From contig JAJDAM010000268.1 of the NCBI GenBank assembly GCA_029261905.1, positions 1 to 7,160 on the forward strand: a DNA stretch of 7,160 nucleotides, in the 5' to 3' direction. A program made the translations under genes and the position numbers. Shown here piece by piece: positions 1 through 6,497 of this stretch; position 1 is the stretch's first letter, and every line of letters begins with the position of its first letter. The stretch comes from Deltaproteobacteria bacterium (GTDB lineage Bacteria; Myxococcota_A; UBA9160; SMWR01). The notes under the pieces are model-generated. The model saw only the letters and a list, made by a program, of their open reading frames with translations, was not told the origin of the DNA and did no database searches.

Positions 1-1044
1 GTGACCATCGACGACCCGAGCTCCGGACAGGTTCGCGTGCGGGTGTCGAGTTGCGGAGTCTGTCATTCAGACTTGAGCATGGTCGATGGAACGTTCCCGT
101 CGCCGGTACCGATCATCCTCGGACACGAAGCAGCCGGAGTGATCGACTCCTTGGGTCCGAATGTTCGCGGGCTCGAGGTGGGCGACTCGGTGATTCTGAC
201 GCCGTGCCCTCCGTGCGGCAGCTGCTACTGGTGCGTGCGCGACGAAGCAAGCCTCTGTGTCGATGCGATCGGAATTCAGACCAACGCCTTTCCCGACGGA
301 ACCACCGGTCTCTCGCGTGCTGGCGCGCCGGTCTTTCGCGGCCTCAACGTCGCCGGTTTCGCGGAGTACGTCGTCGCTCCCGCCAATGCGGCCGTAAAGA
401 TCCCGAACGATCTTCCGCTCGATGTGGCGTGTGCGATCGGGTGCGCGGTCCAGACCGGAGTCGGTGCCGTCTTGAATACCGCTCGAGTCGAAGAAGGTGC
501 AACAGTCCTGATCATGGGGCTTGGTGGCGTCGGCCTTTCGGTCGTCCAAGGTGCCCGAGTCGCCGGGGCGACGCGAATCATCGCCTCCGACCCGCTGGCA
601 GCACGCCGCGAAGCAGCGAAAGCATTTGGGGCGACCGACCTCCTCGACCCGAGTGCGGATGACGTGGTTGTGCGAACCAGAGAGATCACCAGCGTCGGTA
701 TCGACTACGCGTTCGAAACCGCCGGGCGCGCAAGCCTGGTGCAACAGGGTATCGCTGCGGTCCGAAACGGAGGAACGGTGGTGTGCGTCGGAGCGCCCGG
801 CCTGCAGGAGGCCATCGAGATCAATCCGGCCGCACTGTTCGTCGTCAGTGGAAAGAAGTTGATGGGGTGCGTGCTCGGTAGCGCGAACTCACTTCGCGAG
901 ATTCCGCGCCTGGTCGACTTGTGGCGCACCGGCCGGTTGGACCTCGAATCGTTGATCACGGCGCGGCGCCCGCTATCCGAAATCAACGAAGCCATGGCCG
1001 ACCTTCGATCCGGTCGCGGCATCCGCACGGTGCTTCAGCCCTGA
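1..1044 (+). CDS. Zinc-dependent medium-chain alcohol dehydrogenase, 5' partial
   Basis: Oxidises alcohols or reduces aldehydes with a nicotinamide cofactor, probably in the cytoplasm. Numbered from the first base of the window, catalytic zinc ligands are visible at C21 (CGVCHSD), H42 with E43 (GHEAAG) and C148 (IGCAVQTG). The structural-zinc lobe has the four-cysteine pattern at C72, C75, C78 and C86. A Rossmann glycine motif (GLGGVG, 173-178) is followed by D197 at the end of the second strand, which favours NAD(H). The family is usually about 365-380 residues and begins with a short strand before the VTIDDP-like segment seen here. The GTG at base 1 is therefore an internal codon and roughly 20-30 residues lie outside the window. 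The retained structural-zinc lobe resembles class III / NDMA-dependent-type dehydrogenases; the substrate cannot be told from sequence. The gene ends 10 bp from the convergent methyltransferase stop. Family call is secure; subfamily is not. Confidence 0.93.
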   Translation: MTIDDPSSGQVRVRVSSCGVCHSDLSMVDGTFPSPVPIILGHEAAGVIDSLGPNVRGLEVGDSVILTPCPPCGSCYWCVRDEASLCVDAIGIQTNAFPDGTTGLSRAGAPVFRGLNVAGFAEYVVAPANAAVKIPNDLPLDVACAIGCAVQTGVGAVLNTARVEEGATVLIMGLGGVGLSVVQGARVAGATRIIASDPLAARREAAKAFGATDLLDPSADDVVVRTREITSVGIDYAFETAGRASLVQQGIAAVRNGGTVVCVGAPGLQEAIEINPAALFVVSGKKLMGCVLGSANSLREIPRLVDLWRTGRLDLESLITARRPLSEINEAMADLRSGRGIRTVLQP

Positions 1045-1054
1045 CGAATTCGGG

Positions 1055-1693
1055 TCAGCGGGGACGGTCAAACACCAGGAAGCTCTGCTGCTCGATGAAC
1101 TCGTGCTTCGCGCTCAGTGTGTAACCGGCCTGCTCGAGCTCTGACACGATGATGTCATCATCGGTCGCGTGTCCGAGAAAGCGATGAAAGAAGCCCTGCT
1201 TCTTGTACTCCAGCACGGCGAGCCGACCTGCGGGTTTCAAGTAGCGCGCGGCCCGCTGGAAATAAGTGATTCGATCTTCGATGTGGTGATAGGTGTTGCT
1301 GGTGAACATCATGTCGACCGGCTCGGGAATCTTCGGATCATCGTAGTCGGCCAGAACGGCAGTGACATTGTCGGCACTTCGCTCGGACGCCAACCGTTCC
1401 AGGCGCTCGTTCATCGCGGAGTCGACATCGATGGCGTAGACGCGGCCACCATCCCCGACCGCATCACTCAGCCGGAATGTGAAGTACCCACCCCCCGAAC
1501 CGATGTCGGCGATCCGGTCGCCGGCCGAAATACCCAGCTCGGAGATCACGCGCTCGGGTTGCTGCCAGGAATCGCGGTCGTCGCCCGCATAGGCGCGCGC
1601 TTTCATCTCCGCCGTACAGCCCAGTGCCAGCGGAAGGACGCACAGCAATGGGAGGATGGCTTGGCGAACCTCGAAGCCAACGAGAAAACACAT
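1055..1693 (-). CDS. Class I SAM-dependent methyltransferase with lipoprotein-like N-terminus
   Basis: Predicted to transfer a methyl group from S-adenosylmethionine to an unknown acceptor. The 212-residue protein (numbered from the ATG at 1693) has motif I, IADIGSGGGYF, at about residues 61-71, the acidic end of strand 2 (YAIDVD) at about 86-91, a motif-II-like ADYDD at about 115-119, the FTSNTYHHIED segment at about 130-140, and LKPAGRLAVLEYK after it. This is the Methyltransf_11/25 type fold. The first 26 residues are hydrophobic and end in LALGC, a loose lipobox with C26, so the protein may be exported and lipidated or simply membrane-anchored. The N-terminus carries one Glu and one Arg within it, which weakens the signal-peptide call. 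The ATG at 1693 is chosen over an in-frame GTG at 1702 because GAGGTG, 6 nt upstream of the ATG, is a good Shine-Dalgarno sequence and contains that GTG. It lies 176 bp downstream of the carotenoid oxygenase on the same strand. The acceptor is unknown. Confidence 0.88.
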   Translation of the reverse strand: MCFLVGFEVRQAILPLLCVLPLALGCTAEMKARAYAGDDRDSWQQPERVISELGISAGDRIADIGSGGGYFTFRLSDAVGDGGRVYAIDVDSAMNERLERLASERSADNVTAVLADYDDPKIPEPVDMMFTSNTYHHIEDRITYFQRAARYLKPAGRLAVLEYKKQGFFHRFLGHATDDDIIVSELEQAGYTLSAKHEFIEQQSFLVFDRPR

Positions 1694-1699
1694 GGGAGA

Positions 1700-1705
1700 C
1701 ACCTC
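1700..1705 (-). promoter_or_regulatory. Ribosome binding site of the methyltransferase gene
   Basis: Read on the minus strand, GAGGTG sits 6 nt before the ATG at 1693-1691. It decides the start: the longer open frame would begin at the GTG inside this very motif and has no comparable site upstream. Confidence 0.75.
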
Positions 1706-1869
1706 GAGTCAGTCGGGCGCGGTTTCGATAGCGTAGGACCGGGCAAGCCGGACCGCCAAGGCGAATGATTGCGTCGGTTCCTCGCACCTCTGAGTGTCGG
1801 CGCGAACCTGCCCCGAACATGCGCGCTGCTGCTCGGCTGTTGTAACAAGCAGGGTCTACTCGCAGCCCC

Positions 1870-3585
1870 TCAACCTCCTTCGTCGAGATCACGAGCGACG
1901 CTGTGCACCGCGTCCTTCAAGCGATCGTCGAGCAACGCGAGGTCAGTCTCTTCGAAATCATCAGCAAAGCGTAGCCGCTCGGCTTCAGGAGCCGGGACCG
2001 CACGCGGCATCCAGCAGGAGTGCAGCAGGAGCGGTACCGTCTCGCCGTTCGGCGCCGCCAGACGCGCGACAGGCCCCTTGCCGACCGCGTCCGCATCGAA
2101 GACATCGATCTGAAGACCCGAATCGGTGAGCACCGGCACCACGACCCACCCGTCGTGGCCACCGGGATCCGACCCCTCGAGACCGAAGCGATCGCGACCG
2201 GGATTGCGCGGCACGAAGATCGGCGAGCTGGGCAGGACATCCGTCGATGGATAGTCGTAGCGGCTGCGAACATCGAGACTGCCACGGTTCATGCTGACCA
2301 ACGTGGCCGGTGTCTCGTCGCTCGGCAGTTCATCGGGGTCGACACGCTCTTTGTAAATCTCGAGAGCGCGTCGGGACACGTTGTGCGGACGCCAGCCGTG
2401 GAGCAACTGGTGGTGAACCGTGGGCTTGCTCAGCCCGGCAGGGCTCCAGTCCATCGCGGAAAGTTGCTTGGACCAGGTCCAGTCCTCGCACAGCTTCGCG
2501 CGACCGTGGACCTTGCCCGTTTCCACGTCGAATTCGACTTCGGTGAACGACGACGGCGCCATCGCCATGTTGTACAAGCCGAGTTGGCTCGGGTCGATCG
2601 GATCACCGTAGACATCCAAATCGCCCGGCTTGTGGTAGATCGCGAGGTCTTCCAGATCCATGTTTTCGAATACCGCGCGGATCCCATCGGTATCGTCGTA
2701 GACGGCGTAGAAGTGCGCTGTCGGCGGCGCAATCATGAACCTCTTCATGGGTACCGATTGGCCGGACGGCGTCGATTCCAGGTCGTCCTTGCGCACCAGA
2801 AACAGCGGCGATTCGTAGTCGATCAACACCGTGCGTTCGCCGCCGCCCATCTCGCCCGGATCGGGTTTGAAGTTGCCCGAGTCACCCAGGATGAGCCAAT
2901 TCCGTGTCTGCGTGATCGTGTGCATGGTGCCGTTGAAGTGGGCGCCGATGATCGGCCAGGTGCGAACTTCGGTGCTCTCGCCGTCCCAGCGAATCACCGT
3001 GGTCTCGACGTGACCGGGGTGATCGGCCGACGGACTCAGCTTCACGGTCCACAGACAATCGCGATCGGGATCGACTACCGGGTGCGCGGTCGTGAAGATG
3101 AACGGCAACACGCCGGGGATCGGAATCGACGGTCCCCAGCTCTTCTTGGAACCGACTTCCCCGAGGAACTCCAACGAAACCGGATCGAGTTCTACCGGCC
3201 GACCGACATCCCACGTGGCGAGGAGTCGATCACCCCACGGCATCACCGCGGTGTTCGCCATGTTCAACAAGCCAAACGGCGACATGTAACCGGCCGGCCC
3301 ACCCGTGCAGACGTCCCGACACTCTTCGAACAGCCGTACCGACGGTCCACGAATTTTGCGCGCCCGCCATGCGAAGCGATCGGACGCAGCGCCATCGGTT
3401 CCAGGACGCAGCGAGAGCCGACTCGTGTGGCCTTCGGTGCAAAGCTGGTAGCCGATATCGTCGGTCTTGGGTCCCGGAGCGACAACCACGAACTCTCCCG
3501 AGATGCCATCGGGCCATTGTCCGTCGACGAGCTTCAGATCGATGTCGGTGTGCTCGGATGTAGTGAGGGTCTTCGGTAGCGGCAT
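1870..3585 (-). CDS. Carotenoid oxygenase (RPE65 / carotenoid cleavage dioxygenase family) protein, divergent
   Basis: This family uses a non-haem Fe(II) centre in a seven-bladed beta-propeller to cleave or isomerise double bonds in carotenoids, apocarotenoids, retinoids or stilbenes. The 571-residue product has four candidate iron-ligand histidines in the right order: H168 (TTAHPVVD), H222 (GTMHTITQT), H291 (PTAHFYAVYDD) and H522 (LLLHSCWMP). Other family landmarks are NMANTAVMPWGDRLL (108-122), a strand ending in ELDPVSLEFLGEV (132-144) and PSSPIFVP (452-459). It is longer than many bacterial members (about 450-500). Several conserved positions differ: the usual R-N-G-P-N-P near the N-terminus reads VVVAPGPK, HxxNAYE around the third histidine reads HFYAVYD, and the second-shell glutamates appear replaced (see findings). 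No signal peptide is visible. The ATG at 3585 has AGGAG upstream with 8-nt spacing. Substrate and even reaction type are open; apocarotenoid or stilbenoid cleavage is only a family-based guess. Confidence 0.9.
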   Translation of the reverse strand: MPLPKTLTTSEHTDIDLKLVDGQWPDGISGEFVVVAPGPKTDDIGYQLCTEGHTSRLSLRPGTDGAASDRFAWRARKIRGPSVRLFEECRDVCTGGPAGYMSPFGLLNMANTAVMPWGDRLLATWDVGRPVELDPVSLEFLGEVGSKKSWGPSIPIPGVLPFIFTTAHPVVDPDRDCLWTVKLSPSADHPGHVETTVIRWDGESTEVRTWPIIGAHFNGTMHTITQTRNWLILGDSGNFKPDPGEMGGGERTVLIDYESPLFLVRKDDLESTPSGQSVPMKRFMIAPPTAHFYAVYDDTDGIRAVFENMDLEDLAIYHKPGDLDVYGDPIDPSQLGLYNMAMAPSSFTEVEFDVETGKVHGRAKLCEDWTWSKQLSAMDWSPAGLSKPTVHHQLLHGWRPHNVSRRALEIYKERVDPDELPSDETPATLVSMNRGSLDVRSRYDYPSTDVLPSSPIFVPRNPGRDRFGLEGSDPGGHDGWVVVPVLTDSGLQIDVFDADAVGKGPVARLAAPNGETVPLLLHSCWMPRAVPAPEAERLRFADDFEETDLALLDDRLKDAVHSVARDLDEGG

Positions 3586-3593
3586 GAAGTGAT

Positions 3594-3598
3594 CTCCT
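3594..3598 (-). promoter_or_regulatory. Ribosome binding site of the carotenoid oxygenase gene
   Basis: AGGAG on the minus strand, 8 nt before the ATG at 3585. It supports both the start codon and independent translation initiation from the upstream AsmA-family gene, whose stop is 117 bp away. I found no convincing promoter or terminator in that 117-bp gap. Confidence 0.7.
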
Positions 3599-3702
3599 GG
3601 CGAATAAAAGTAGATGTTTGTCCACGCCGGGGAAATGTCTATCTCGACTGGTCCTCCACCGGCCCAAGCGTACGAACCTGCCTCGAGACGGGCCCGAGAG
3701 AG

Positions 3703-6147
3703 TCATTCGATTTCGTCGGCCGCGATCGGCTGTTGGCGCAATCGAGCAATGGCTGCGACCGCGCACACGTCCTCAGCCGCGTTCGATTCGCGTCCAAGTC
3801 CGAGTCCCAACTGAAGAGCACCGCTGACCGGCCTCATGGCGTTGTCGAACAGTGAACGCACAGCGCTGGACGCGACCGAACGGGAGACAGGTTTGAAGAT
3901 GGGAGCTTCGAGCGGCCCGCTGACGTCGACGGTCACCGCCACGCTGACGAGTCCTGGATCGTGCACGCGAGGCGCCAACCGAAGATTCAACTGGTTGCGT
4001 CGCAGATCGATCATACCCGCACCCGCGACAGTGATCTGCTCGCCTTCCAGATACAGCTGCTCCATTCGCGCGACACCCCGCTCGATCGGTGCGATCGCGA
4101 GCAGGCAGTGAACTGACGACTCGCTGCGCTTGCTCTGCAATTGCAGGAACTGCGGGACCGCGATGCGCAAGAAATCGAGTGAAACCGCCCGACCGTAACG
4201 CGACGCCAAGTTGCCCTCGCGCAGGATCGCACCGACGCGTCCGTTCAGAGCCGCGATCACATCGGTACGCGTCGAACCACGACTGCTCAGCTCGACGGTC
4301 ATATCCAGTCGACCTGCGAGATCTCCGTCGATCGCGAACTGTGCAACGGATCGGGTGAGGTCCACGTTGTAGGCCTCCAGCTGGACGGCCCATTGTGGAG
4401 AGGGGATTCGCGCGTCCAGGCGTAGATCCGCCTCGACGCGACCCCCGTCGTAGATGGCTCGGATATCGCGAATCGCGAGTGCGCCACCATCGAGAACGAA
4501 TTGAGCGTTTACATCGTTGAACTCCGCACCTCCCTCACCGGTGAGACGCTCCGCGCGCAGTGTCACATCGAGGTCGAATTTGCGCAGAACCTCCAGCGGA
4601 AGGACCTGCGAACCAGACCACCAGCGTTCGAACAACGACCCGTCATCCGATTTGCGATCGCTTCGCTCGCCGCGGGGTGCGAGTCCCAAGTCGGCGAACC
4701 GCACGTGTGACGATCGGAGCTTCGCATCGAGGCGACGGCGGCCGCCCGGAGCAAATGAGAAAGCCCAATCCGTGTCGAAGCGCGTGCTGCCGACGACCAG
4801 GCTCCCCCGAGAGGCCAGTTCCTCATCGGATCCGCGAGACGAGCCGGTGATCTCGATCGGTCCGATCTCCGGAAGCTCCAGATCGAACAGTGCGCCCATC
4901 ATGGCGAGGTCGCGAGCAGCCAGGTCTACGTCGAAGTGGATTTCATCGACCTCGCGAAGATCGCCGCAACTCCCCCGGAGTTCCACTTCGATCAAATCCG
5001 GGGACCCGAGGGTAACGACGGCGTTTTCGATCCCGAGAGTTCCGTCGACATCCGAAAGGACCGCCTGCGCCCGCAGCGGTCCCTCCGGCAGCGGCGTTTC
5101 GATGAGGCTTCCGAGCGCCGAAGCATCGGCGGCGCTCAGCTTGAATGCCAATTCGACCTGAGCGAACGCGAACAACTCCCCGACCGCCCCATCCACCTCC
5201 AGGTGAATCGGCAGTTCAGCGTCGGACTCGATCCGCAGTTCACTCAACGCGACTGGGCCGTTCGGATTCGACAGTCGTCCGGCCAGATCGAGTTGACGAA
5301 ACGGCAATTCCCACCCGAATACGGGCCCAAGCCACTGGGAAGCGTCGCCAAGCTTTGCGCCGAATTGCAGATCCAGCCCAACCCATTGAAGCGGCGAATC
5401 GATCGTCCCGTTGAACTCGCCTTCGAGTTCTGCCCCGCCAACCCGGAACCGTGCATCGACAGGATAAGGCGCTGACGGCTCGAGCAGTTCGTCCAAACTT
5501 CCCAGTGTTGCAGTGTATTCGAGTCTTCGTTCGTCGTACCGACCGTGCCCGACGATCCGAACCGAACCCGACAGGTCGTCAGCCGTCAGTTCGAGTGCCT
5601 CGAGTTCGATCATCACGACCGGTCCATCGGCGCGCTCGACGACCACCCGAGACTTTTCGACACTCAACCGGCGAACACGAAAATCCAGGGAGTGCGCGTT
5701 GGGCTCCTTGATTTCTTCCACGACTTCCACGACTTCGGCAACTTCGGCAACTTCGGAAGCCGAATCGAGCTCGAGCCCCGGCCCGAAACGAAGTTCCGCA
5801 TCGAAGATTTCGACGGCCGCAACAGAGATGATTCCAGTCAACGAGGGGAGTACATCGATATCGAACGAAACCCGTCCGACATTCACGACCCGCGAAATAG
5901 CCCGCTGGTTGTGGGTTGTCAGGGTTACGTCCTCGACCTCGAAATGAGGGCTCGGAAGCAGTTCCATTCGAATCGCGCCTGCAACATCGACGTCGAGACC
6001 CAGCGCGCGCGAAACACTCGCGTCCAGGGTGGAGCGAAACCGCTCGAGCGATACCCGGCGGACCAGAGCATCGGCTGCAACCACGATCAGCGCGAGAACT
6101 GCCAGAATCGCGGCGAGCGAGCGTAGTGACACTTTCCAAGAATTCAT
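3703..6147 (-). CDS. AsmA family protein
   Basis: AsmA-family proteins are anchored in the inner membrane by an N-terminal helix and have a large beta-rich periplasmic part; relatives (AsmA, TamB, YhdP) are linked to outer-membrane lipid transport and envelope assembly. The 814-residue product starts MNSWKVSLRS, has one membrane helix at about 8-29, then the typical AsmA opening (SRALGLDVDVAG, ELLPSPHFEVEDVTL). The C-terminal region (about 575-750) has the AsmA signature: repeated strand pairs, GNLASRYGRAVSLDFLR, IERGVARMEQLYLEG, GAGMIDLRRNQLNLRL and VSGPLEAPIFKP. An (A/V)EV tripeptide repeat lies at about 130-144. The ATG at 6147 is preferred over a TTG at 6204: it puts the membrane helix at the N-terminus and has a weak AGG seven nt upstream, whereas the TTG has no ribosome site and would add 19 polar residues. 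It is the first gene of a same-strand run with the carotenoid oxygenase and methyltransferase. The cargo, if any, is unknown. Confidence 0.88.
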   Translation of the reverse strand: MNSWKVSLRSLAAILAVLALIVVAADALVRRVSLERFRSTLDASVSRALGLDVDVAGAIRMELLPSPHFEVEDVTLTTHNQRAISRVVNVGRVSFDIDVLPSLTGIISVAAVEIFDAELRFGPGLELDSASEVAEVAEVVEVVEEIKEPNAHSLDFRVRRLSVEKSRVVVERADGPVVMIELEALELTADDLSGSVRIVGHGRYDERRLEYTATLGSLDELLEPSAPYPVDARFRVGGAELEGEFNGTIDSPLQWVGLDLQFGAKLGDASQWLGPVFGWELPFRQLDLAGRLSNPNGPVALSELRIESDAELPIHLEVDGAVGELFAFAQVELAFKLSAADASALGSLIETPLPEGPLRAQAVLSDVDGTLGIENAVVTLGSPDLIEVELRGSCGDLREVDEIHFDVDLAARDLAMMGALFDLELPEIGPIEITGSSRGSDEELASRGSLVVGSTRFDTDWAFSFAPGGRRRLDAKLRSSHVRFADLGLAPRGERSDRKSDDGSLFERWWSGSQVLPLEVLRKFDLDVTLRAERLTGEGGAEFNDVNAQFVLDGGALAIRDIRAIYDGGRVEADLRLDARIPSPQWAVQLEAYNVDLTRSVAQFAIDGDLAGRLDMTVELSSRGSTRTDVIAALNGRVGAILREGNLASRYGRAVSLDFLRIAVPQFLQLQSKRSESSVHCLLAIAPIERGVARMEQLYLEGEQITVAGAGMIDLRRNQLNLRLAPRVHDPGLVSVAVTVDVSGPLEAPIFKPVSRSVASSAVRSLFDNAMRPVSGALQLGLGLGRESNAAEDVCAVAAIARLRQQPIAADEIE
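5716..5760 (-). repeat. 9-bp in-frame tandem repeat within the AsmA-family gene
   Basis: Five 9-bp units on the plus strand: TTCCACGAC twice, TTCGGCAAC twice, then a diverged TTCGGAAGC. Because the unit is nine bases, each encodes three residues, giving the acidic EVAEVAEVVEVVEE run (about residues 130-145) between the N-terminal AsmA segment and the next beta-rich part. It is likely a flexible acidic linker that can change length by replication slippage without shifting frame. Confidence 0.8.
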
Positions 6148-6178
6148 TGGAGAACCTGGCTGCGCCTCGGTCGTCCGC

Positions 6179-6211
6179 GTCCTGAGCCAGCTGTCCTGAG
6201 TCAACTGAGTC
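6179..6211. repeat. CTGAG direct repeats upstream of the AsmA-family gene
   Basis: GTCCTGAG occurs at 6179-6186 and again at 6193-6200, 14 bp apart; CTGAGTC occurs at 6196-6202 and 6205-6211, 9 bp apart. The three CTGAG cores lie about 35-62 bp upstream of the AsmA ATG. They may be binding sites for a regulator or just local duplication. Confidence 0.5.
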
Positions 6212-6245
6212 GCAACGGTCGACCCGGAGTCTATCGCAGCCAGAT

Positions 6246-6278
6246 CTCGGCTTGCGGGCCGAGCGTCGACGGGCTCGG
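6246..6278 (+). repeat. Overlapping inverted repeats (alternative hairpin arms)
   Basis: CTCGGC (6246-6251) can pair with GCCGAG (6258-6263) over a 6-nt loop. The shifted arm CCGAGC (6259-6264) can instead pair with GCTCGG (6273-6278) over an 8-nt loop. The two hairpins exclude one another. There is no following T-tract on the plus strand, so it is not an intrinsic terminator as it stands; in GC-rich DNA such short arms can arise by chance. Confidence 0.4.
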
Positions 6279-6279
6279 A

Positions 6280-6296
6280 GTATCACAAATTGATAC
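6280..6296. promoter_or_regulatory. Candidate operator: perfect 6-bp dyad GTATCA-N5-TGATAC
   Basis: GTATCA at 6280-6285 and TGATAC at 6291-6296 form a perfect inverted repeat around the spacer CAAAT. It is an AT-rich island in GC-rich DNA, in the middle of a divergent intergenic region, 52 bp before the small-ORF ATG. The geometry suits a dimeric repressor of the TetR or GntR kind. The right arm overlaps TTGATA, a possible -35 element, so binding could block plus-strand transcription. No regulator gene is in the window. Confidence 0.5.
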
Positions 6297-6337
6297 AGTC
6301 GCTCCGGCACGAGTTGGGTATGGGATAAATGGCTGGT

Positions 6338-6343
6338 GGAGGG
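6338..6343 (+). promoter_or_regulatory. Ribosome binding site of the 49-residue ORF
   Basis: GGAGGG lies 4-5 nt before the ATG at 6348 and is a near-perfect anti-Shine-Dalgarno match. It is the strongest such site in this part of the window and is the main reason to believe the short frame is translated. Confidence 0.6.
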
Positions 6344-6347
6344 TTGG

Positions 6348-6497
6348 ATGGCGATTCAGCTGACCGGGAAGCACGCAGCGCAGGATCTTCGTTTTCGCGA
6401 AGACGGCGAATGCGTGGTTACCCGCGACAGTAACACGACGAGGCTTGTAGTGAAGAGCCGGTCACTCCCGAAGCGGTTGCCCGACCCGTCAAGGTGA
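6348..6497 (+). CDS. Small hypothetical protein, 49 residues
   Basis: I do not recognise this protein. It starts MAIQLTGKHA, is charged and basic towards its C-terminus (KSRSLPKRLPDPSR), and has no membrane helix or signal peptide. A short segment (DLRFREDGECVVTRDS) could form a beta hairpin. Support comes from the GGAGGG ribosome site just upstream and from its stop overlapping the next ATG in TGATG. Against it are its short length and several uncommon codons (AGG twice, GTA). It could be a real small gene, a leader peptide controlling the channel gene, or the remnant of a larger gene. Confidence 0.45.
   Translation: MAIQLTGKHAAQDLRFREDGECVVTRDSNTTRLVVKSRSLPKRLPDPSR

Larger units (their letters stand above)
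6148..6347. promoter_or_regulatory. Divergent intergenic control region between the AsmA-family gene and the small-ORF/channel cluster
   Basis: About 200 bp lie between the minus-strand AsmA start (6147) and the plus-strand small ORF (6348), so promoters for both directions are expected here. I could not assign a convincing -35/-10 pair with normal spacing on either strand; TTGATA at 6290-6295 is a reasonable plus-strand -35 but lacks a good -10 at 16-18 nt. The region holds a 17-bp dyad, three CTGAG direct repeats and a set of competing GC-rich hairpin arms, each listed separately. Its role is inferred from position. Confidence 0.55.

Noticed and set aside
67..744. 225-codon minus-strand frame opposite the alcohol dehydrogenase
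   Set aside because: It is antisense to conserved zinc-site and Rossmann motifs, and its product has no family features.
1694..1702. Upstream GTG start for the methyltransferase (would give 215 residues)
   Set aside because: The GTG is part of the GAGGTG ribosome site serving the ATG at 1693 and has no ribosome site of its own.
1844..1852. 9-bp dyad TTGTAACAA between the carotenoid oxygenase and methyltransferase genes
   Set aside because: Arms of only four bases around one central base, with imperfect extension; too short to call an operator.
2020..3579. 519-codon open frame on the plus strand, antisense to the carotenoid oxygenase
   Set aside because: It is in codon register with the real gene, where antisense stops require TTA, CTA or TCA codons that are scarce in GC-rich DNA. 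The product is Arg/His-rich with no recognisable domain, while the minus strand encodes a clear family with all four histidines.
3586..3702. Possible terminator or promoter between the AsmA-family and carotenoid oxygenase genes
   Set aside because: Only a short CGGGCCCG palindrome without a T-tract, and TAGACA/ACATCT-like boxes that match sigma-70 consensus poorly.
4517..5161. 214-codon plus-strand frame inside the AsmA-family gene
   Set aside because: Ser/Arg/Pro-rich low-complexity product with no family features, fully antisense to a well-supported gene; a composition artefact.
6148..6204. Upstream TTG start for the AsmA-family protein (would add 19 residues)
   Set aside because: No ribosome site precedes it, and it puts polar residues before the membrane helix; the ATG at 6147 gives the usual N-terminus.
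6329..6433. 34-codon plus-strand frame from the ATG at 6329
   Set aside because: No good ribosome site upstream, an Arg/Gly/Ser-rich product, and it overlaps out of frame the ORF at 6348, which has the GGAGGG site.
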